Positions 9,494-19,284 of a stretch of 64,000 nucleotides of DNA are shown here, piece after piece. Under the pieces are notes generated by a model. The model was not told where the DNA came from and ran no database searches. It saw only the letters and a program-made list of their open reading frames with translations. A program made the translations under genes and the position numbers. The DNA lies in the NCBI RefSeq assembly GCF_900102215.1, contig NZ_FNBG01000003.1, positions 142,397 through 206,396 of the forward strand, in the 5' to 3' direction. Every line of letters starts with the position of its first letter. The stretch's first letter is position 1. Source of the DNA: Fontibacillus panacisegetis (lineage in GTDB: Bacteria; Bacillota; Bacilli; Paenibacillales; Paenibacillaceae).

Positions 9494-9628
9494 ACCGATC
9501 ACCTCTTTCATGGACAAATAAATGCACAACTTTTAATAAAGTGTATGCATCTGCCCATCAAATGGTTAAACCAGGCTGTTTTTCCTCTATAATCTACTAT
9601 GCCAGATTTTCCGAGCAAATAACGAAAG

Positions 9629-9654
9629 GGACCGCCAGCAAGCGCCAGCGATCC
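9629..9654 (-). terminator. Weak candidate terminator after the M32 carboxypeptidase gene
   Basis: An imperfect GC-rich inverted repeat (GGATCGCTGGCG against GCTGGCGGTCC on the minus strand) followed by CTTTCGTTATTT. Mismatches and a poor T-run make this tentative. Confidence 0.35.
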
Positions 9655-9671
9655 TCTGCAAATTGTCTTAA

Positions 9672-11189
9672 TTATAGTCCGTAGATTTCCTTATACTTCT
9701 GCTCGAGATAATCGGCTAAATAGTTAGGGTTGAGTTCTTCCCCCGTAACTCTTTCAATAATCTCTGCAGGCTTCAAGCTCTTGCCGTACTTGTAAATTTT
9801 GTCCGTGAGCCATTCTCTGATCGGAGTGAAGTTGCCTTCCTTAAGCAGGTTATCAAACTCCGGGATTTCTTTGCGAATCGTATGAGCGAATTGAGCAGCA
9901 TACATATTCCCCAGTGCATAAGACGGAAAGTAACCGAAGCTGCCGCCAGACCAGTGAACATCCTGCAATACACCTACACCATCATTTGGCGGCGTAATTC
10001 CGAGATAGGCTTCATATTTTTCATTCCAGACCTTTGGCAGCTCGCTCACTTTAAGTCCCTCGTTGAAGATCATTTTCTCGATCTCATATCGAATAATAAC
10101 ATGAAGATTGTAGGTAAGCTCATCCGCTTCAATGCGGATCAAAGAATTCTCTACAGTATTTATTGCGCGATAAAAATCCTCAGCTGTTACACCTTTAAAC
10201 TGTTCCGGGAAATGCTGCTGCAGAGCCCCGTAATATTTTTCCCAGAAGGAACGGCTACGTCCGATGAAATTCTCCCAGAAACGGGACTGCGATTCATGGA
10301 TACCCATCGATGTACCTTGACTTAGCGGTGTTCCAGCCAGGTCTGGACTAATATTTTGTTCATAAAGCGCGTGCCCGCCTTCATGCAAGCTACTAAAAAC
10401 AGCACTTGCGACATCGTTCAGTAAGTATTGAGTTGTAATCCGCACGTCACCTTGGTTAAGTGTAATTTCGAACGGATGCACACTTTCATCCACCCGACCT
10501 GCTTCAAAATCGTAGCCGATTTCGTTCAGCAGAAATTTACCGAACTTCTCTTGCTCGTTCGCAGGATATGTTTTATTAAGCAAAGGATTTGCCGGTTTAT
10601 TTGGCGAAGCAGCGATCGCATCCACCAAAGGAACAAGACGATCTCTTAATTGTCCAAACACTTGATCCAGCTTCTCAGCCGTAAGCTCCGGTTCATAGAG
10701 ATTTAACAGGGTATCATAACGAGTCTCTTTAGGTCCCCAGTAATCAATGAACTCTTGATTCATCGCAACAATTTTAGTTAAGTATGGCTCAAATCCATTA
10801 AAATCATTATTTTCCTTAAAATCCTCCCATAACGTCTCTGCATGAGCAGTCAGCTCAGCATACTCGCGGTATTTTTCAGGCGGAATTTTAACACTATTAT
10901 CATAGTCTTCCTGTGAGTTCAGTATCATTCTTCGGCTTGTCTCATCAAGCTCACTCATCACTTCAGGAGTATTGAAGTATTTTAGAAAATCGTTCATTTG
11001 CCCGGATGTTTGTAATTTAAACGCCTCAGTAGACATCAATCCAATCGTCTCGGAACGAGCAGCTGCACCTTTTCTTGGCGCTCCTGTACGCAAATCCCAA
11101 TGCATTAAAGCCACGGCCTCTTCATAACTCTTTATTTTCCGCAAAAAATCCACATATAATTTCCATTTATCGGCAGTTTCCTGTTTCAT
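9672..11189 (-). CDS. Carboxypeptidase, peptidase family M32 (Taq type)
   Basis: 505 residues, typical of M32 zinc carboxypeptidases, which trim C-terminal residues of peptides in the cytoplasm. The HEXXH zinc motif is HEGGHALYEQ. The family motif HESQSRFWENFIGRS follows, and the substrate-pocket region LTYNLHVIIRYEIEK is present. The start at 11189 (MKQETADKWKLY) follows GAGGTGGAAGCTGGC; the frame is open four codons further. Single-gene unit, divergent from the carbonic anhydrase. Confidence 0.93.
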   Translation of the reverse strand: MKQETADKWKLYVDFLRKIKSYEEAVALMHWDLRTGAPRKGAAARSETIGLMSTEAFKLQTSGQMNDFLKYFNTPEVMSELDETSRRMILNSQEDYDNSVKIPPEKYREYAELTAHAETLWEDFKENNDFNGFEPYLTKIVAMNQEFIDYWGPKETRYDTLLNLYEPELTAEKLDQVFGQLRDRLVPLVDAIAASPNKPANPLLNKTYPANEQEKFGKFLLNEIGYDFEAGRVDESVHPFEITLNQGDVRITTQYLLNDVASAVFSSLHEGGHALYEQNISPDLAGTPLSQGTSMGIHESQSRFWENFIGRSRSFWEKYYGALQQHFPEQFKGVTAEDFYRAINTVENSLIRIEADELTYNLHVIIRYEIEKMIFNEGLKVSELPKVWNEKYEAYLGITPPNDGVGVLQDVHWSGGSFGYFPSYALGNMYAAQFAHTIRKEIPEFDNLLKEGNFTPIREWLTDKIYKYGKSLKPAEIIERVTGEELNPNYLADYLEQKYKEIYGL

Positions 11190-11342
11190 GCCAGCTTCCA
11201 CCTCGATTAACGAATTTAGGTATTCCTCTTGATGATACTTTTTACAGGTCGTATAATCAAATTTTAGACGAGGTTTTTTATTTCTCAGTTTTAAGATTCA
11301 TAATTTTTTATGTGTTAAAAGTTTAGAGGAGGTAAGTTAAAC

Positions 11343-11909
11343 ATGGGACAACTTCAAACTATTTTGGAGCATAATCAAAAGTTTGTCGCTAACAAAGACT
11401 ACGAGGCATACATCACAGACAAGTATCCGGATAAAAAAATAGCCATCGTGACCTGCATGGACACGAGACTTGTTGAACTTCTTCCGAAAGCTATGAACCT
11501 TCGCAATGGTGATGCAAAGATCATTAAAAATGCGGGCGCCATCATTTCTCAGCCTTTCGGCAGCGTAATGCGTAGTTTGCTGGTTGCAATCTATGAATTA
11601 CATGCTGATGAGGTGTTCATTGTTGGTCATTCAGGCTGCGGGATGGCATCCCTTAACTCTGAACATATGATTAACTCCATGTCTGAGCGTGGAATATCAG
11701 ATGATGTATTGAATACACTTGAGAATTCCGGCATCAAGCTTGGCAAATGGCTGCGTGGCTTCAGCGACGAGAAGGAAGGCGTCATTCATACTGTTAAAAC
11801 AGTAAAAAATCACCCTCTCCTGCCAGCAAACGTGCCTGTTCACGGCATGCTTATTGACTCAACTACAGGAGAATTGGAACTTCTTGTAGACGGATTTAAA
11901 AATAAATAA
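11343..11909 (+). CDS. Beta-class carbonic anhydrase (YtiB-like)
   Basis: 188-residue cytoplasmic zinc enzyme that interconverts CO2 and bicarbonate. Zinc ligands and the active-site pair are visible: C38 with D40/R42 in TCMDTRL, and H96/C99 in VGHSGCGM. The short length matches the YtiB-like small beta class. A strong ribosome binding site (GAGGAGGTAAGTTAAAC) precedes the ATG. A terminator follows at 11931, so it is monocistronic. Confidence 0.9.
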   Translation: MGQLQTILEHNQKFVANKDYEAYITDKYPDKKIAIVTCMDTRLVELLPKAMNLRNGDAKIIKNAGAIISQPFGSVMRSLLVAIYELHADEVFIVGHSGCGMASLNSEHMINSMSERGISDDVLNTLENSGIKLGKWLRGFSDEKEGVIHTVKTVKNHPLLPANVPVHGMLIDSTTGELELLVDGFKNK

Positions 11910-11930
11910 TTAGTTAACATTCTTAAAATT

Positions 11931-11965
11931 GGCGTGGCTCCATCTCTGGAGTCGCGTCATTTTAC
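11931..11965 (+). terminator. Rho-independent terminator after carbonic anhydrase gene
   Basis: GGCGTGGCTCC–ATCTCT–GGAGTCGCGTC pairs over 11 bp counting G·U pairs, with a 6-nt loop, then ATTTTACTTT. Confidence 0.75.
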
Positions 11966-12120
11966 TTTAAAACAGATTCCAAGAAAAGAATGACAAATAA
12001 CAGGTACAAAAGTGTGATAAATGACACAGAATAGTATTATCCATTTATTTTACAATTCTAGAAGATTATTTATATTAATTTGATATAAATACGTTGATAA
12101 AAAATAGGAGGTTCAATTGA

Positions 12121-12852
12121 ATGAGGAGTGTTCCTAAAAAAGGTAAGAGCAAGCAGAACAATTCTTTTCTATTTGTAATTATTGGTATTCTCGCTCTTAT
12201 TACGGTTTTGCTAGTACTATTATTATTTTTGCGCAATGCAAGTGAATCCTCCACTTTCAAAGGTATGCCAAATTATACGGAGATCAAGGGAAAGTATGAC
12301 ATTGAAGGCTTTAAATACGAAAAGCAACCCCATCTTGGCAGTCCAGATGCCAAAGTGAAAGTAGTCGAGTTTGCTGATTATAAATGCCCTGCTTGTGCTA
12401 AATGGTCGGCAGCGAACATGGAACGCTTTAAGCAGGAATATGTTGATACTGGCAAAGTTGAATTATTTTTTATGAACTTCGCTTTTATTGACCGTGATTC
12501 GATCCTTGCAGCTAGTGCTGGTGAAGCGATTTATCATCAAAATAATGAGGCATTCTGGGAGTATAATCAGGAGTTATTCGCTAATCAAGGAGATGAATCC
12601 AAGATTTGGGCTACTCCAGACTTTCTACTCGATTTCGTCAAGAATAATATCGAAGGTATCGATTACGATTTATTTGAGAAGGATTTGAAAAACCACACCT
12701 ATATGCTGGATGTCAAAGAGGATTACAAAACAGGCGGTAATTACGGGGTTAACGGCACACCTCAATTTTTCGTAAACGATCAGCTTATTCGAGAAACCTC
12801 CTACGAAGCCTTGGCGGCGGCTGTTGATGCAGCACTAGCAGCGGCAGAGTAA
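12121..12852 (+). CDS. DsbA-family thiol-disulfide oxidoreductase, membrane anchored (BdbD-like)
   Basis: 243 residues. One N-terminal membrane segment (about residues 15–37, FLFVIIGILALITVLLVLLL) anchors it, with the thioredoxin fold outside. The redox pair is C89-P-A-C92 in DYKCPAC, the cis-Pro loop is NGTPQFF, and a helical insertion lies between them as in DsbA/BdbD. It would form or shuffle disulfides in exported proteins. No DsbB/BdbC partner is adjacent. The AGGAGG site lies 10 nt before the ATG. Confidence 0.87.
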   Translation: MRSVPKKGKSKQNNSFLFVIIGILALITVLLVLLLFLRNASESSTFKGMPNYTEIKGKYDIEGFKYEKQPHLGSPDAKVKVVEFADYKCPACAKWSAANMERFKQEYVDTGKVELFFMNFAFIDRDSILAASAGEAIYHQNNEAFWEYNQELFANQGDESKIWATPDFLLDFVKNNIEGIDYDLFEKDLKNHTYMLDVKEDYKTGGNYGVNGTPQFFVNDQLIRETSYEALAAAVDAALAAAE

Positions 12853-12880
12853 AACATCCAAGCATTGATGCTACCAATTA

Positions 12881-12927
12881 AAAAGAAGTCTCCAATCATT
12901 AATATGTTAGATTGGGAGACTTCTTTT
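12881..12927. terminator. Bidirectional terminator between convergent genes
   Basis: GAAGTCTCCAATC and GATTGGGAGACTTC form a 13-bp stem with one bulge and a 12-nt loop, with A-run before and TTTTTC after. It serves the DsbA-like gene on plus and the gene ending at 12969 on minus. Confidence 0.85.
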
Positions 12928-12968
12928 TCTGTTCTACGAACTTATAGAGCACCCCATCTCATCCTCTT

Positions 12969-14156
12969 CTACTCTACCCATTCAAAAGAAGTGCCCTCAA
13001 TTTCTTGCAGCATCGTATTGAAGAACCAGGTCACACCGATCCACCAGTTGGGGTCCTCTGCGTAGGTTTGATTTAACCATTGGATAGGATGACTGGCTCC
13101 CGGTCTGCGATTGCTAATATTTTTAACCGTCTTTGCAGCAATGTTGGATGAAGCTTCAATGCTAGAATTGTAGCTCTCCCAGCTTCCGAAGACATTAAAG
13201 GGATTATTCGCAATTTTCTTGGCGTCCTTGTGGCTCTTGGGAACAAAGCCCTGCTCCTGTCCAGTGATGGCAAACAGTAAAAGAGGATGAATATCGTATA
13301 GCCTTCCTGACTCAATGATGGATGAAAAGTATGGATCATCAGCCAGCATTGAATTTCTTTCCTGTAAAAATGCTTGCAATCGCTTTTTGTTCACATCGAC
13401 GTATCGGAGCTCGGCCGGAATGCCGTCAACGAATCGGAGCATGGCTCTTTCTTTGATTCTGAGTTGTGCCATTTCCAATGCGGCTGGATGAAATTCCTCC
13501 ATTATAATAGCTTCTTCTTGCTCGTGTGGATAGAAAATTGCAAACATAAGCACAGCCGCAACAGCAATACACCCTATCGATATCGACAGAGCAGTTCTCC
13601 GATTGAATGTGAACCAGCCTATTTTTTCTTGTGGAGCAAAGATGTCAGCCGTCTCAGCAGCGGCGGTAATCTCGGCCGTTACTGCTGCCTCCTCAGAGGT
13701 AACGGTCTCGACCAAATCCGGCGGGATTTCCGAGGCTTCCGGCGCTTGAGACAACTCATCCGCCAATGCGGTTAGGGAAACAGCAGCTGACGGATGCTGC
13801 GACCACTTATGCAGCGTGTCTCTCAGCACGTTTTCTTCTACAGGAACGGCTGCTCTGCTGCTTACCCATACAGCTAATGGAACCATGAGCTCCTCTTGAT
13901 CCAGATCCAGAGCCATGCACTCTCTGAGTGCATCATCCTGATGAATGACGAGCGTATCCTTACCCTTGTTCAGCAGCTCGGCTCGCATCCGCTTCTTCAC
14001 CTCATCGGGAAAGGAAGGCAGCCGCCCCTCAATAATCCGATGGGCGGCGTCCGACCAGATCGCGAGCCGCTGCTCTGCTTCAAGGTCTCTATGCTTCAAC
14101 TCTATGTATTTCTTCAGACGAACCGCTTCGCCATTCGATAAAACATACTCATGCAT
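12969..14156 (-). CDS. Membrane-anchored protein with murein-hydrolase-like C-terminus
   Basis: 395 residues. The N-terminal 185 residues are hydrophilic and would be cytoplasmic. A single membrane segment lies near 190–208 (ALSISIGCIAVAAVLMFAIF). The outside part ends in a domain resembling glucosaminidase/lysozyme-like folds (PLLLFAITGQEQGFVPKSHK, NNPFNVFGSW, a candidate catalytic Glu in TGQEQ). I do not recognise the N-terminal domain. The start at 14156 has only a weak ribosome binding site. Activity on peptidoglycan is inference. Confidence 0.6.
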   Translation of the reverse strand: MHEYVLSNGEAVRLKKYIELKHRDLEAEQRLAIWSDAAHRIIEGRLPSFPDEVKKRMRAELLNKGKDTLVIHQDDALRECMALDLDQEELMVPLAVWVSSRAAVPVEENVLRDTLHKWSQHPSAAVSLTALADELSQAPEASEIPPDLVETVTSEEAAVTAEITAAAETADIFAPQEKIGWFTFNRRTALSISIGCIAVAAVLMFAIFYPHEQEEAIIMEEFHPAALEMAQLRIKERAMLRFVDGIPAELRYVDVNKKRLQAFLQERNSMLADDPYFSSIIESGRLYDIHPLLLFAITGQEQGFVPKSHKDAKKIANNPFNVFGSWESYNSSIEASSNIAAKTVKNISNRRPGASHPIQWLNQTYAEDPNWWIGVTWFFNTMLQEIEGTSFEWVE

Positions 14157-14275
14157 TCTATGTATCCCAGCCTATTCACAAATTCTTGCAGAGGAAAAAA
14201 TCCCCTATGAAAATGATTCCATATACAGGCTGGGAAATCCTGCTTATATAAAGTTCATCTTTTCCAAGGCAAATC

Positions 14276-15745
14276 TCAAGTGCCGCAAAAGGTTCGATAT
14301 GTGCAATCAGACGGTTCGGGAGCTGCTGAATATTTAGCTTGACCCGGTGAATGCTCATAAGGATTGGCAAGGACGTTCAAAAGCTGCTCCATAACGCTAT
14401 AATCCCCATCCTTAACAGCCGCCTCCAGAGCTTCTTCAACCCGATGATTTCTAGGGATGATCGCAGGGTTACTGCTGCGCATCAATTGCGTTGCAGCTGC
14501 TTCGGCGCCCTGCTGCCTACTCAGTCTGGCGTGCCACTGCTCCCGCCATTGTTCAAATTCCGCTGAGCCAAACATCGGCAGGTCCTCCAGCTTATTGTGA
14601 GTCAAAGCAACGAATGTATTCGTGTAATCCGCTTTTGAATGCTGCATCAAGCGTAGCAAATCCTGAACGAGCTCCTCATCCTGTTCTTCTTCAGTATTAA
14701 TCCCCAGCTTTGCTCTCATTCCGTTCAGCCAGTTGTGATGGAATTGATCGGCAAAATCCGAAATTGCCTCCTCGGCCAACACTATGGCATGATTTAAATC
14801 ATCATCAATTAAAGGCAACAGAGCTTCTGCAAATCTTGCAAGATTCCACGCGCCTATGTTCGGCTGATTTCCATACGAATACCTGCCCTGACGGTCAATC
14901 GAGCTGAATACTGTTGTTGGATCATAAGTGTCCATGAAGGCGCACGGCCCGTAATCGATCGTTTCCCCGCTGATCGCCATGTTATCGGTATTCATCACCC
15001 CGTGGATAAACCCGACAAGCTGCCATTTGGCAATGAGCCCGGCCTGACGCTTAATCACAGATTTAAGCAGTGAGAGATATCGGCGATCCTCGTCCATATC
15101 GATTTCCGGATAATGCCTTTGTATTGTATAATCCGCCAGCATACGAAGCTCTTCAGAAGAACCCCAATTTGCAATGTATTGAAAAGTGCCTACCCGTATA
15201 TGACTGGATGCAATACGGGTCAGCACAGCCCCTGGCAGCATCGTTTCGCGGATGATCTCCTCACCCGTTGTTACAACAGCCAGGCTGCGGGTAGTTGCGA
15301 TCCCCAACCCATGCATAGCTTCACTGATGATATATTCCCGCAGCATCGGCCCTAGCGCAGCCCGACCGTCACCGCCCCGGGAATACGGTGTTGCACCTGC
15401 TCCTTTAAGTTGAACATCAAACCGTTGTCCTGAAGGAGTAAGCTGTTCACCTAGTAAAAGTGCACGCCCATCCCCAAGCATCGTAAAATGCCCGAATTGA
15501 TGCCCTGCGTATGCCTGCGCGAGCGGTTCAGCCCCCTCCGGAATCATATTGCCCGCAAACACGGCTGTTCCTTCGCTGCTTCTTAGAGCTTTGGCGTCCA
15601 GTCCCAAGGAGGCCGCCAATTGTTCATTCAAAATCGTCAACTCGGGTGAACGAACAGGTGCTGCATTTTGTTTTGTATAAAAAGCCCCCGATAAACGAGC
15701 ATAACTATTGTCGAAATTCCAGCCTGCTTTTTGGATAGAAGTCAT
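14276..15745 (-). CDS. selO: Protein adenylyltransferase SelO (YdiU/UPF0061)
   Basis: 489 residues. SelO is a pseudokinase-fold enzyme that transfers AMP to Ser/Thr/Tyr of proteins, linked to redox stress. Family motifs are clear: [37 protein letters not shown], the catalytic HGVMNTDNM and DYGPCAFMD. The C-terminus ends TFCGT, with Cys at the position that is selenocysteine in eukaryotic SelO. The ATG at 15745 has GGAG about 14 nt upstream, longer than ideal spacing. Single gene. Confidence 0.93.
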   Translation of the reverse strand: MTSIQKAGWNFDNSYARLSGAFYTKQNAAPVRSPELTILNEQLAASLGLDAKALRSSEGTAVFAGNMIPEGAEPLAQAYAGHQFGHFTMLGDGRALLLGEQLTPSGQRFDVQLKGAGATPYSRGGDGRAALGPMLREYIISEAMHGLGIATTRSLAVVTTGEEIIRETMLPGAVLTRIASSHIRVGTFQYIANWGSSEELRMLADYTIQRHYPEIDMDEDRRYLSLLKSVIKRQAGLIAKWQLVGFIHGVMNTDNMAISGETIDYGPCAFMDTYDPTTVFSSIDRQGRYSYGNQPNIGAWNLARFAEALLPLIDDDLNHAIVLAEEAISDFADQFHHNWLNGMRAKLGINTEEEQDEELVQDLLRLMQHSKADYTNTFVALTHNKLEDLPMFGSAEFEQWREQWHARLSRQQGAEAAATQLMRSSNPAIIPRNHRVEEALEAAVKDGDYSVMEQLLNVLANPYEHSPGQAKYSAAPEPSDCTYRTFCGT

Positions 15746-15855
15746 ATCAGGTGTCGTAGCTCCTTTAAAAAGAATGATGATGCTATTTTAACCTTTAACT
15801 CATTTCTCAATCCATTTTCGCCATAACGACTTGACGAAGTTGCCAGATGTTCTCT

Positions 15856-18162
15856 TCAACCTCTAGCGCCTTTTCCAATCACCATACGCTCCCGCCACTC
15901 GGGCGGTAGTAATGATGCATAATGCGGCTGAAGGTAGCGGTCATCCACCAGTACGATTACTCCACGATCTGCCTCAGAGCGGATGAGTCTGCCTCCGGCT
16001 TGAAGTACTTTGTTCATACCGGGATACACATAAGCATAGTCGAATCCATCCTTGCCTGCCTCGTTGAAATAATCTCTAATAATGTTGCGCTCTAACCCGA
16101 TTTGAGGCAAGCCTACACCAACCACAACTACACCTGTCAGCCGATCACCAACCAAGTCGACACCTTCGGAGAAGATTCCTCCCATCACTGCAAACCCTAT
16201 AAGTGTTCTCCGATTGTTCGCATCAAAAGCAGATAGAAACCCATCACGTTCTTCCTCAGATAAGTTCGCTCGTTGCAGTAATACCCGGGCATCAGGCTCT
16301 TTTGCCATAAAAGCTTCATGAATCTCATTCATATAGGCATACGACGGAAAAAAGAACAAATAGTTACCCTTCCTGTTTGCCGTTAACTCGAACAATAATT
16401 GAACCAATCGGCTCTTGCTTCCTTTTCGATCATGATACCGAGTCGATAATGGCTCCACATGCACATCCAATTGCTCCGGATTGAAGGGTGACGGAATAGA
16501 AAGACTATAATCCTCCTCACCGGCAGCTAACATGTCCCTGTAATATCCCAATGGGGATAAAGTGGCCGAGAAATAAATATGGGATCGGAAGCTCTTCCCC
16601 ATTTCCCCTAACAAAAACGAGGGGTCCAAGCAGAACATCTTGATCGCAACATCCTGTTGAATGACTTCCACATACGTAACGTACCGTTCATCATACAGCT
16701 TGCTGATTCTCACAAAATTCTGAGCAGCAAAAAAAGCATCCAGCAACAGTGGATTTTGCTCAGCAAGACCGGTATTGACCAGCTCATTCTCAGCTTGAAG
16801 AGCAAAGGATTCCACCATCATTATGAAATCTGCAGGTAGTTCCTTAAGGATGAGTTCTCCCTCTGCTGCCTGCTCACTCAGTTTATTAAAATAAGCGGTT
16901 AACCCTTGGGTCACATCATATATCCCGCGGTTAAGCTCTTTATATTCCTGCTGCAGATCAAGAAAGCTAAGCTTGTTTAAGGTGCTTGAGAACATCTCTC
17001 TAGCCCGATCAACCAGGTTATGAGCCTCATCAACCAACAACGCGGTCTGATTCTTCTGCTCAGCGAACATTCTTTTTAAGGATATACGAGGGTCGAAAAT
17101 GTAGTTGTAATCGCAAATGATCGCATCCGAAGCGTACGAAACATCCAGCGAAAACTCAAATGGACACACCCGATGCTTGCGGGCATATTGCTCGATGACC
17201 TCCCGATTCATTCGCGTTTCATTCGACAAGATGTCCAGCACCGCGCCATTGATCCGGTCATAGTAACCATCCGCATATTCACAATCTTCTTTTCGACAGC
17301 TAACCTTCTCCTGGAAGCAAATTTTCTCCTTCGCTGTAAGGGTCACCGCATGCAAATGGAGTCCCTTGGATTCCATCAAGACGAAAGCCTCTTCCGCAGC
17401 AGTCCGTGTTGTCGTACGAGCAGTCAAGTAAAATAGCCGTTCCAATAGCCCTTGACCTATCGCTTTAAGCGTCGGAAAAGTGGTGGATATCGTCTTCCCA
17501 ATCCCGGTAGGAGCTTTGGCGAAAAGACTAACCCCTTCTGCAATCGTCTTATACACCGCTCCCGCCAGCTTTCGCTGACCCGCCCGATATCCCGGAAATG
17601 GAAACGATAAGTCTACGATACTCTGATTTCTTCTTATCCGGTGCGTTGCAGACATCTTGGCATAAGGGACATATTGACCCACGGTGTCATTTACGAAACC
17701 CTCCAACTCAGCAAAATCCAGCTTTTGCACAAACCGTTTTTGCTCTTCCACATCGAGGTCAACATAAGTCAGTTGAATGTTCATTGTCGGAACCCCGTTT
17801 GCTTTAGCATACATATATGCATAAAACTTAGCCTGCGCCCAGTGTACCGGATACGACTCTTCAGTGATCAAACCAATGTCTGCTGCAGTTGATTTGATCT
17901 CATCTATGGTATAGGTCCCGTCTTCCGCCAATAAAATCCCATCACATCGTCCATCTATGACAAAGAGAAGATCCCCATAGGGAATCTCCATCGATAAATA
18001 AACTTCACTCTGATCTAGCTCACTGTATTGTTTCTGTATTTTCTGATGCGCCTTCGTACCTTCAACCATCGTACCCATATTGCGGAAGCCACTCTCCAAA
18101 CTCCCGCTACTAAATACATATTCCACTAGAGGTCTTACTGCAATCTTAATCGGGTCGCCCAA
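15856..18162 (-). CDS. DinG/XPD-type DNA helicase with Cas4/RecB-like N-terminal nuclease region
   Basis: About 768 residues. The N-terminal 170 residues carry GRCDGILLAEDG and TIDEIKS, matching the D and E-x-K signatures of PD-(D/E)XK (Cas4/RecB-like) nucleases. Then comes an SF2 helicase: Walker A APTGIGKTIS, Walker B VDEAHN, and C-terminal QAGGRLIRS. Cysteines in KICFQEKVSCRKEDCEY and HRVCPFE fit the Fe–S cluster of XPD/DinG helicases. The frame has no ATG near its start. TTG at 18183 opens it, but AGGTGG lies 5 nt before a second TTG at 18162, which I prefer. Confidence 0.85.
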   Translation of the reverse strand: MGDPIKIAVRPLVEYVFSSGSLESGFRNMGTMVEGTKAHQKIQKQYSELDQSEVYLSMEIPYGDLLFVIDGRCDGILLAEDGTYTIDEIKSTAADIGLITEESYPVHWAQAKFYAYMYAKANGVPTMNIQLTYVDLDVEEQKRFVQKLDFAELEGFVNDTVGQYVPYAKMSATHRIRRNQSIVDLSFPFPGYRAGQRKLAGAVYKTIAEGVSLFAKAPTGIGKTISTTFPTLKAIGQGLLERLFYLTARTTTRTAAEEAFVLMESKGLHLHAVTLTAKEKICFQEKVSCRKEDCEYADGYYDRINGAVLDILSNETRMNREVIEQYARKHRVCPFEFSLDVSYASDAIICDYNYIFDPRISLKRMFAEQKNQTALLVDEAHNLVDRAREMFSSTLNKLSFLDLQQEYKELNRGIYDVTQGLTAYFNKLSEQAAEGELILKELPADFIMMVESFALQAENELVNTGLAEQNPLLLDAFFAAQNFVRISKLYDERYVTYVEVIQQDVAIKMFCLDPSFLLGEMGKSFRSHIYFSATLSPLGYYRDMLAAGEEDYSLSIPSPFNPEQLDVHVEPLSTRYHDRKGSKSRLVQLLFELTANRKGNYLFFFPSYAYMNEIHEAFMAKEPDARVLLQRANLSEEERDGFLSAFDANNRRTLIGFAVMGGIFSEGVDLVGDRLTGVVVVGVGLPQIGLERNIIRDYFNEAGKDGFDYAYVYPGMNKVLQAGGRLIRSEADRGVIVLVDDRYLQPHYASLLPPEWRERMVIGKGARG

Positions 18163-18293
18163 TCGATCCACCTGCCGATTCAATATACTTCACAGAACAT
18201 TCGTTCTATATAGTATACCATGAACCTGCCTCTCAAAATACTTTCATTCAACTTCGTTTTCTGACGAAAAATCGTGATGGTTGGACGTATAAA

Positions 18294-18320
18294 ATGAAAA
18301 AGCCAGGATTTCTCCTGACT
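18294..18320 (-). terminator. Terminator after the 58-residue ORF
   Basis: On the minus strand AGTCAGGA–GAAA–TCCTGGCT forms an 8-bp stem with a GAAA tetraloop, followed by TTTTTC. It lies 5 bp after the small gene's stop codon, which supports that gene being real. Confidence 0.85.
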
Positions 18321-18324
18321 TCTC

Positions 18325-18501
18325 TTAATCGATATATCCTTTGCTCTTTAGAGCTTCATACGCTGCTTCCTGATTGTCATCCTGAATTTGATATTCAAGA
18401 GCTCCTTCTACGATTTTCGCGCATCGTCCCCCATAAGGCTTAAGTGACTCTTTAATTTCTTTGATATCGGCATTTCCTTTGAACGGATAACTGACCTTCA
18501 T
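18325..18501 (-). CDS. Small hypothetical protein, 58 residues
   Basis: Reading frame starts MKVSYPFKGNADIKEIKE and ends ALKSKGYID. It has an excellent ribosome binding site (GGAGGTGGGACATAA before the ATG) and a strong terminator right after the stop, so it is very likely expressed. The product is soluble, charged and alpha/beta in look, with one Cys. I do not recognise the family. Confidence 0.75.
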   Translation of the reverse strand: MKVSYPFKGNADIKEIKESLKPYGGRCAKIVEGALEYQIQDDNQEAAYEALKSKGYID

Positions 18502-18581
18502 TTATGTCCCACCTCCTAAGGTAGAATTAGCAAAATGAAAGCCAGTCCGATATGACGAAAATCATACACCTTATAATAAAG

Positions 18582-18726
18582 CTAACCGAATTTACTGAGA
18601 TTAATACGGTTTAGCCAGTTTACTAAATTTTCCTGTTGTAGTTTCTAATGCAAACATCTTATGTAGCAGTCCACCAGATATTACTTCGGGTGTTTTTATT
18701 ATTTCACCAAGTTTTTTGTAGTCCAT
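18582..18726 (-). pseudogene. N-terminal relic of an aminoglycoside-phosphotransferase-family gene
   Basis: From ATG 18726 the frame reads MDYKKLGEIIKTPEVISGG then LLHKMFALETTTGKF, which matches the N-terminus of APH/phosphotransferase-family proteins (substrate-lobe strand pattern SGGLLHKM..LETT.GK). The expected continuation (AVK.LNP) appears only in the +1 frame (V-N-W-L-N-R-I), so a frameshift lies after Lys-Phe. Both frames stop within about 20 codons and the catalytic lobe is absent. Confidence 0.55.
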
Positions 18727-18916
18727 ACCTTTCTGCCTAGATAATCAGATAAGGAGGCCGGATAATCTTTTCTCCTTGATTTCTTTCTAAGCCCAAAATT
18801 TCAAGACGCTTTCATCAACTATACCTCTCTTTATCCACCTCTGTTGGTTTTCATTCTTTTATAGCTGTAATTATAATTTTTTATTTCTTTTTTCATCTAT
18901 ATATACATCTAAAACT

Positions 18917-19225
18917 TCATTGATATTTTCTTTCTAATTCTTTCTTGAATACTTGAATTGGTTTTTTATAATCAATAGGTTTATAGATAAACTTGTTCAA
19001 CCAGGCACTAAGATCAAACGTATGATTAAATTCCACGTCACTACAATAAAGAGACATTTCCTTCATAGTTCCCAGGACACTCTTATCATTTACAAAAACT
19101 ATATGTTTTCTTCTTAATTGCAATATATTAACATGCCAACTAAAAAGCGAATCAACCTCATGTAATTCAACAGGAGTTACCTTCATATCTTTTATAAGTT
19201 TTTGAGTAAATCTAAGCGCTAGCAT
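18917..19225 (-). CDS. DUF6933-like hypothetical protein (possibly shortened)
   Basis: 102 residues. LRFTQKLIKDMKV..., SLFSWHVNILQLRRKHIVFV and VNDKSVLG match the start of the DUF6933 family (TKKLL..LSWHANL...RRK.V.LVND). After about residue 55 the similarity fades, and the protein is shorter than the family, so the C-terminus may be altered by a frameshift. AT-rich compared with neighbours. GGGAGC lies 12 nt before the ATG. Confidence 0.5.
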   Translation of the reverse strand: MLALRFTQKLIKDMKVTPVELHEVDSLFSWHVNILQLRRKHIVFVNDKSVLGTMKEMSLYCSDVEFNHTFDLSAWLNKFIYKPIDYKKPIQVFKKELERKYQ

Positions 19226-19284
19226 CTTATTTTTTGCTCCCTTAAATATATTCGCACTGGCTTCATAGTCATAAGTATGATTTG

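Noticed and set aside
9494..9600. TPP riboswitch before the NMT1/THI5-like binding protein
   Set aside because: The conserved CUGAGA and thi-box segments are absent.
15856..18162. CRISPR-associated helicase/nuclease
   Set aside because: No repeat array or cas genes anywhere in the window; the Cas4-like fold occurs in many repair helicases.
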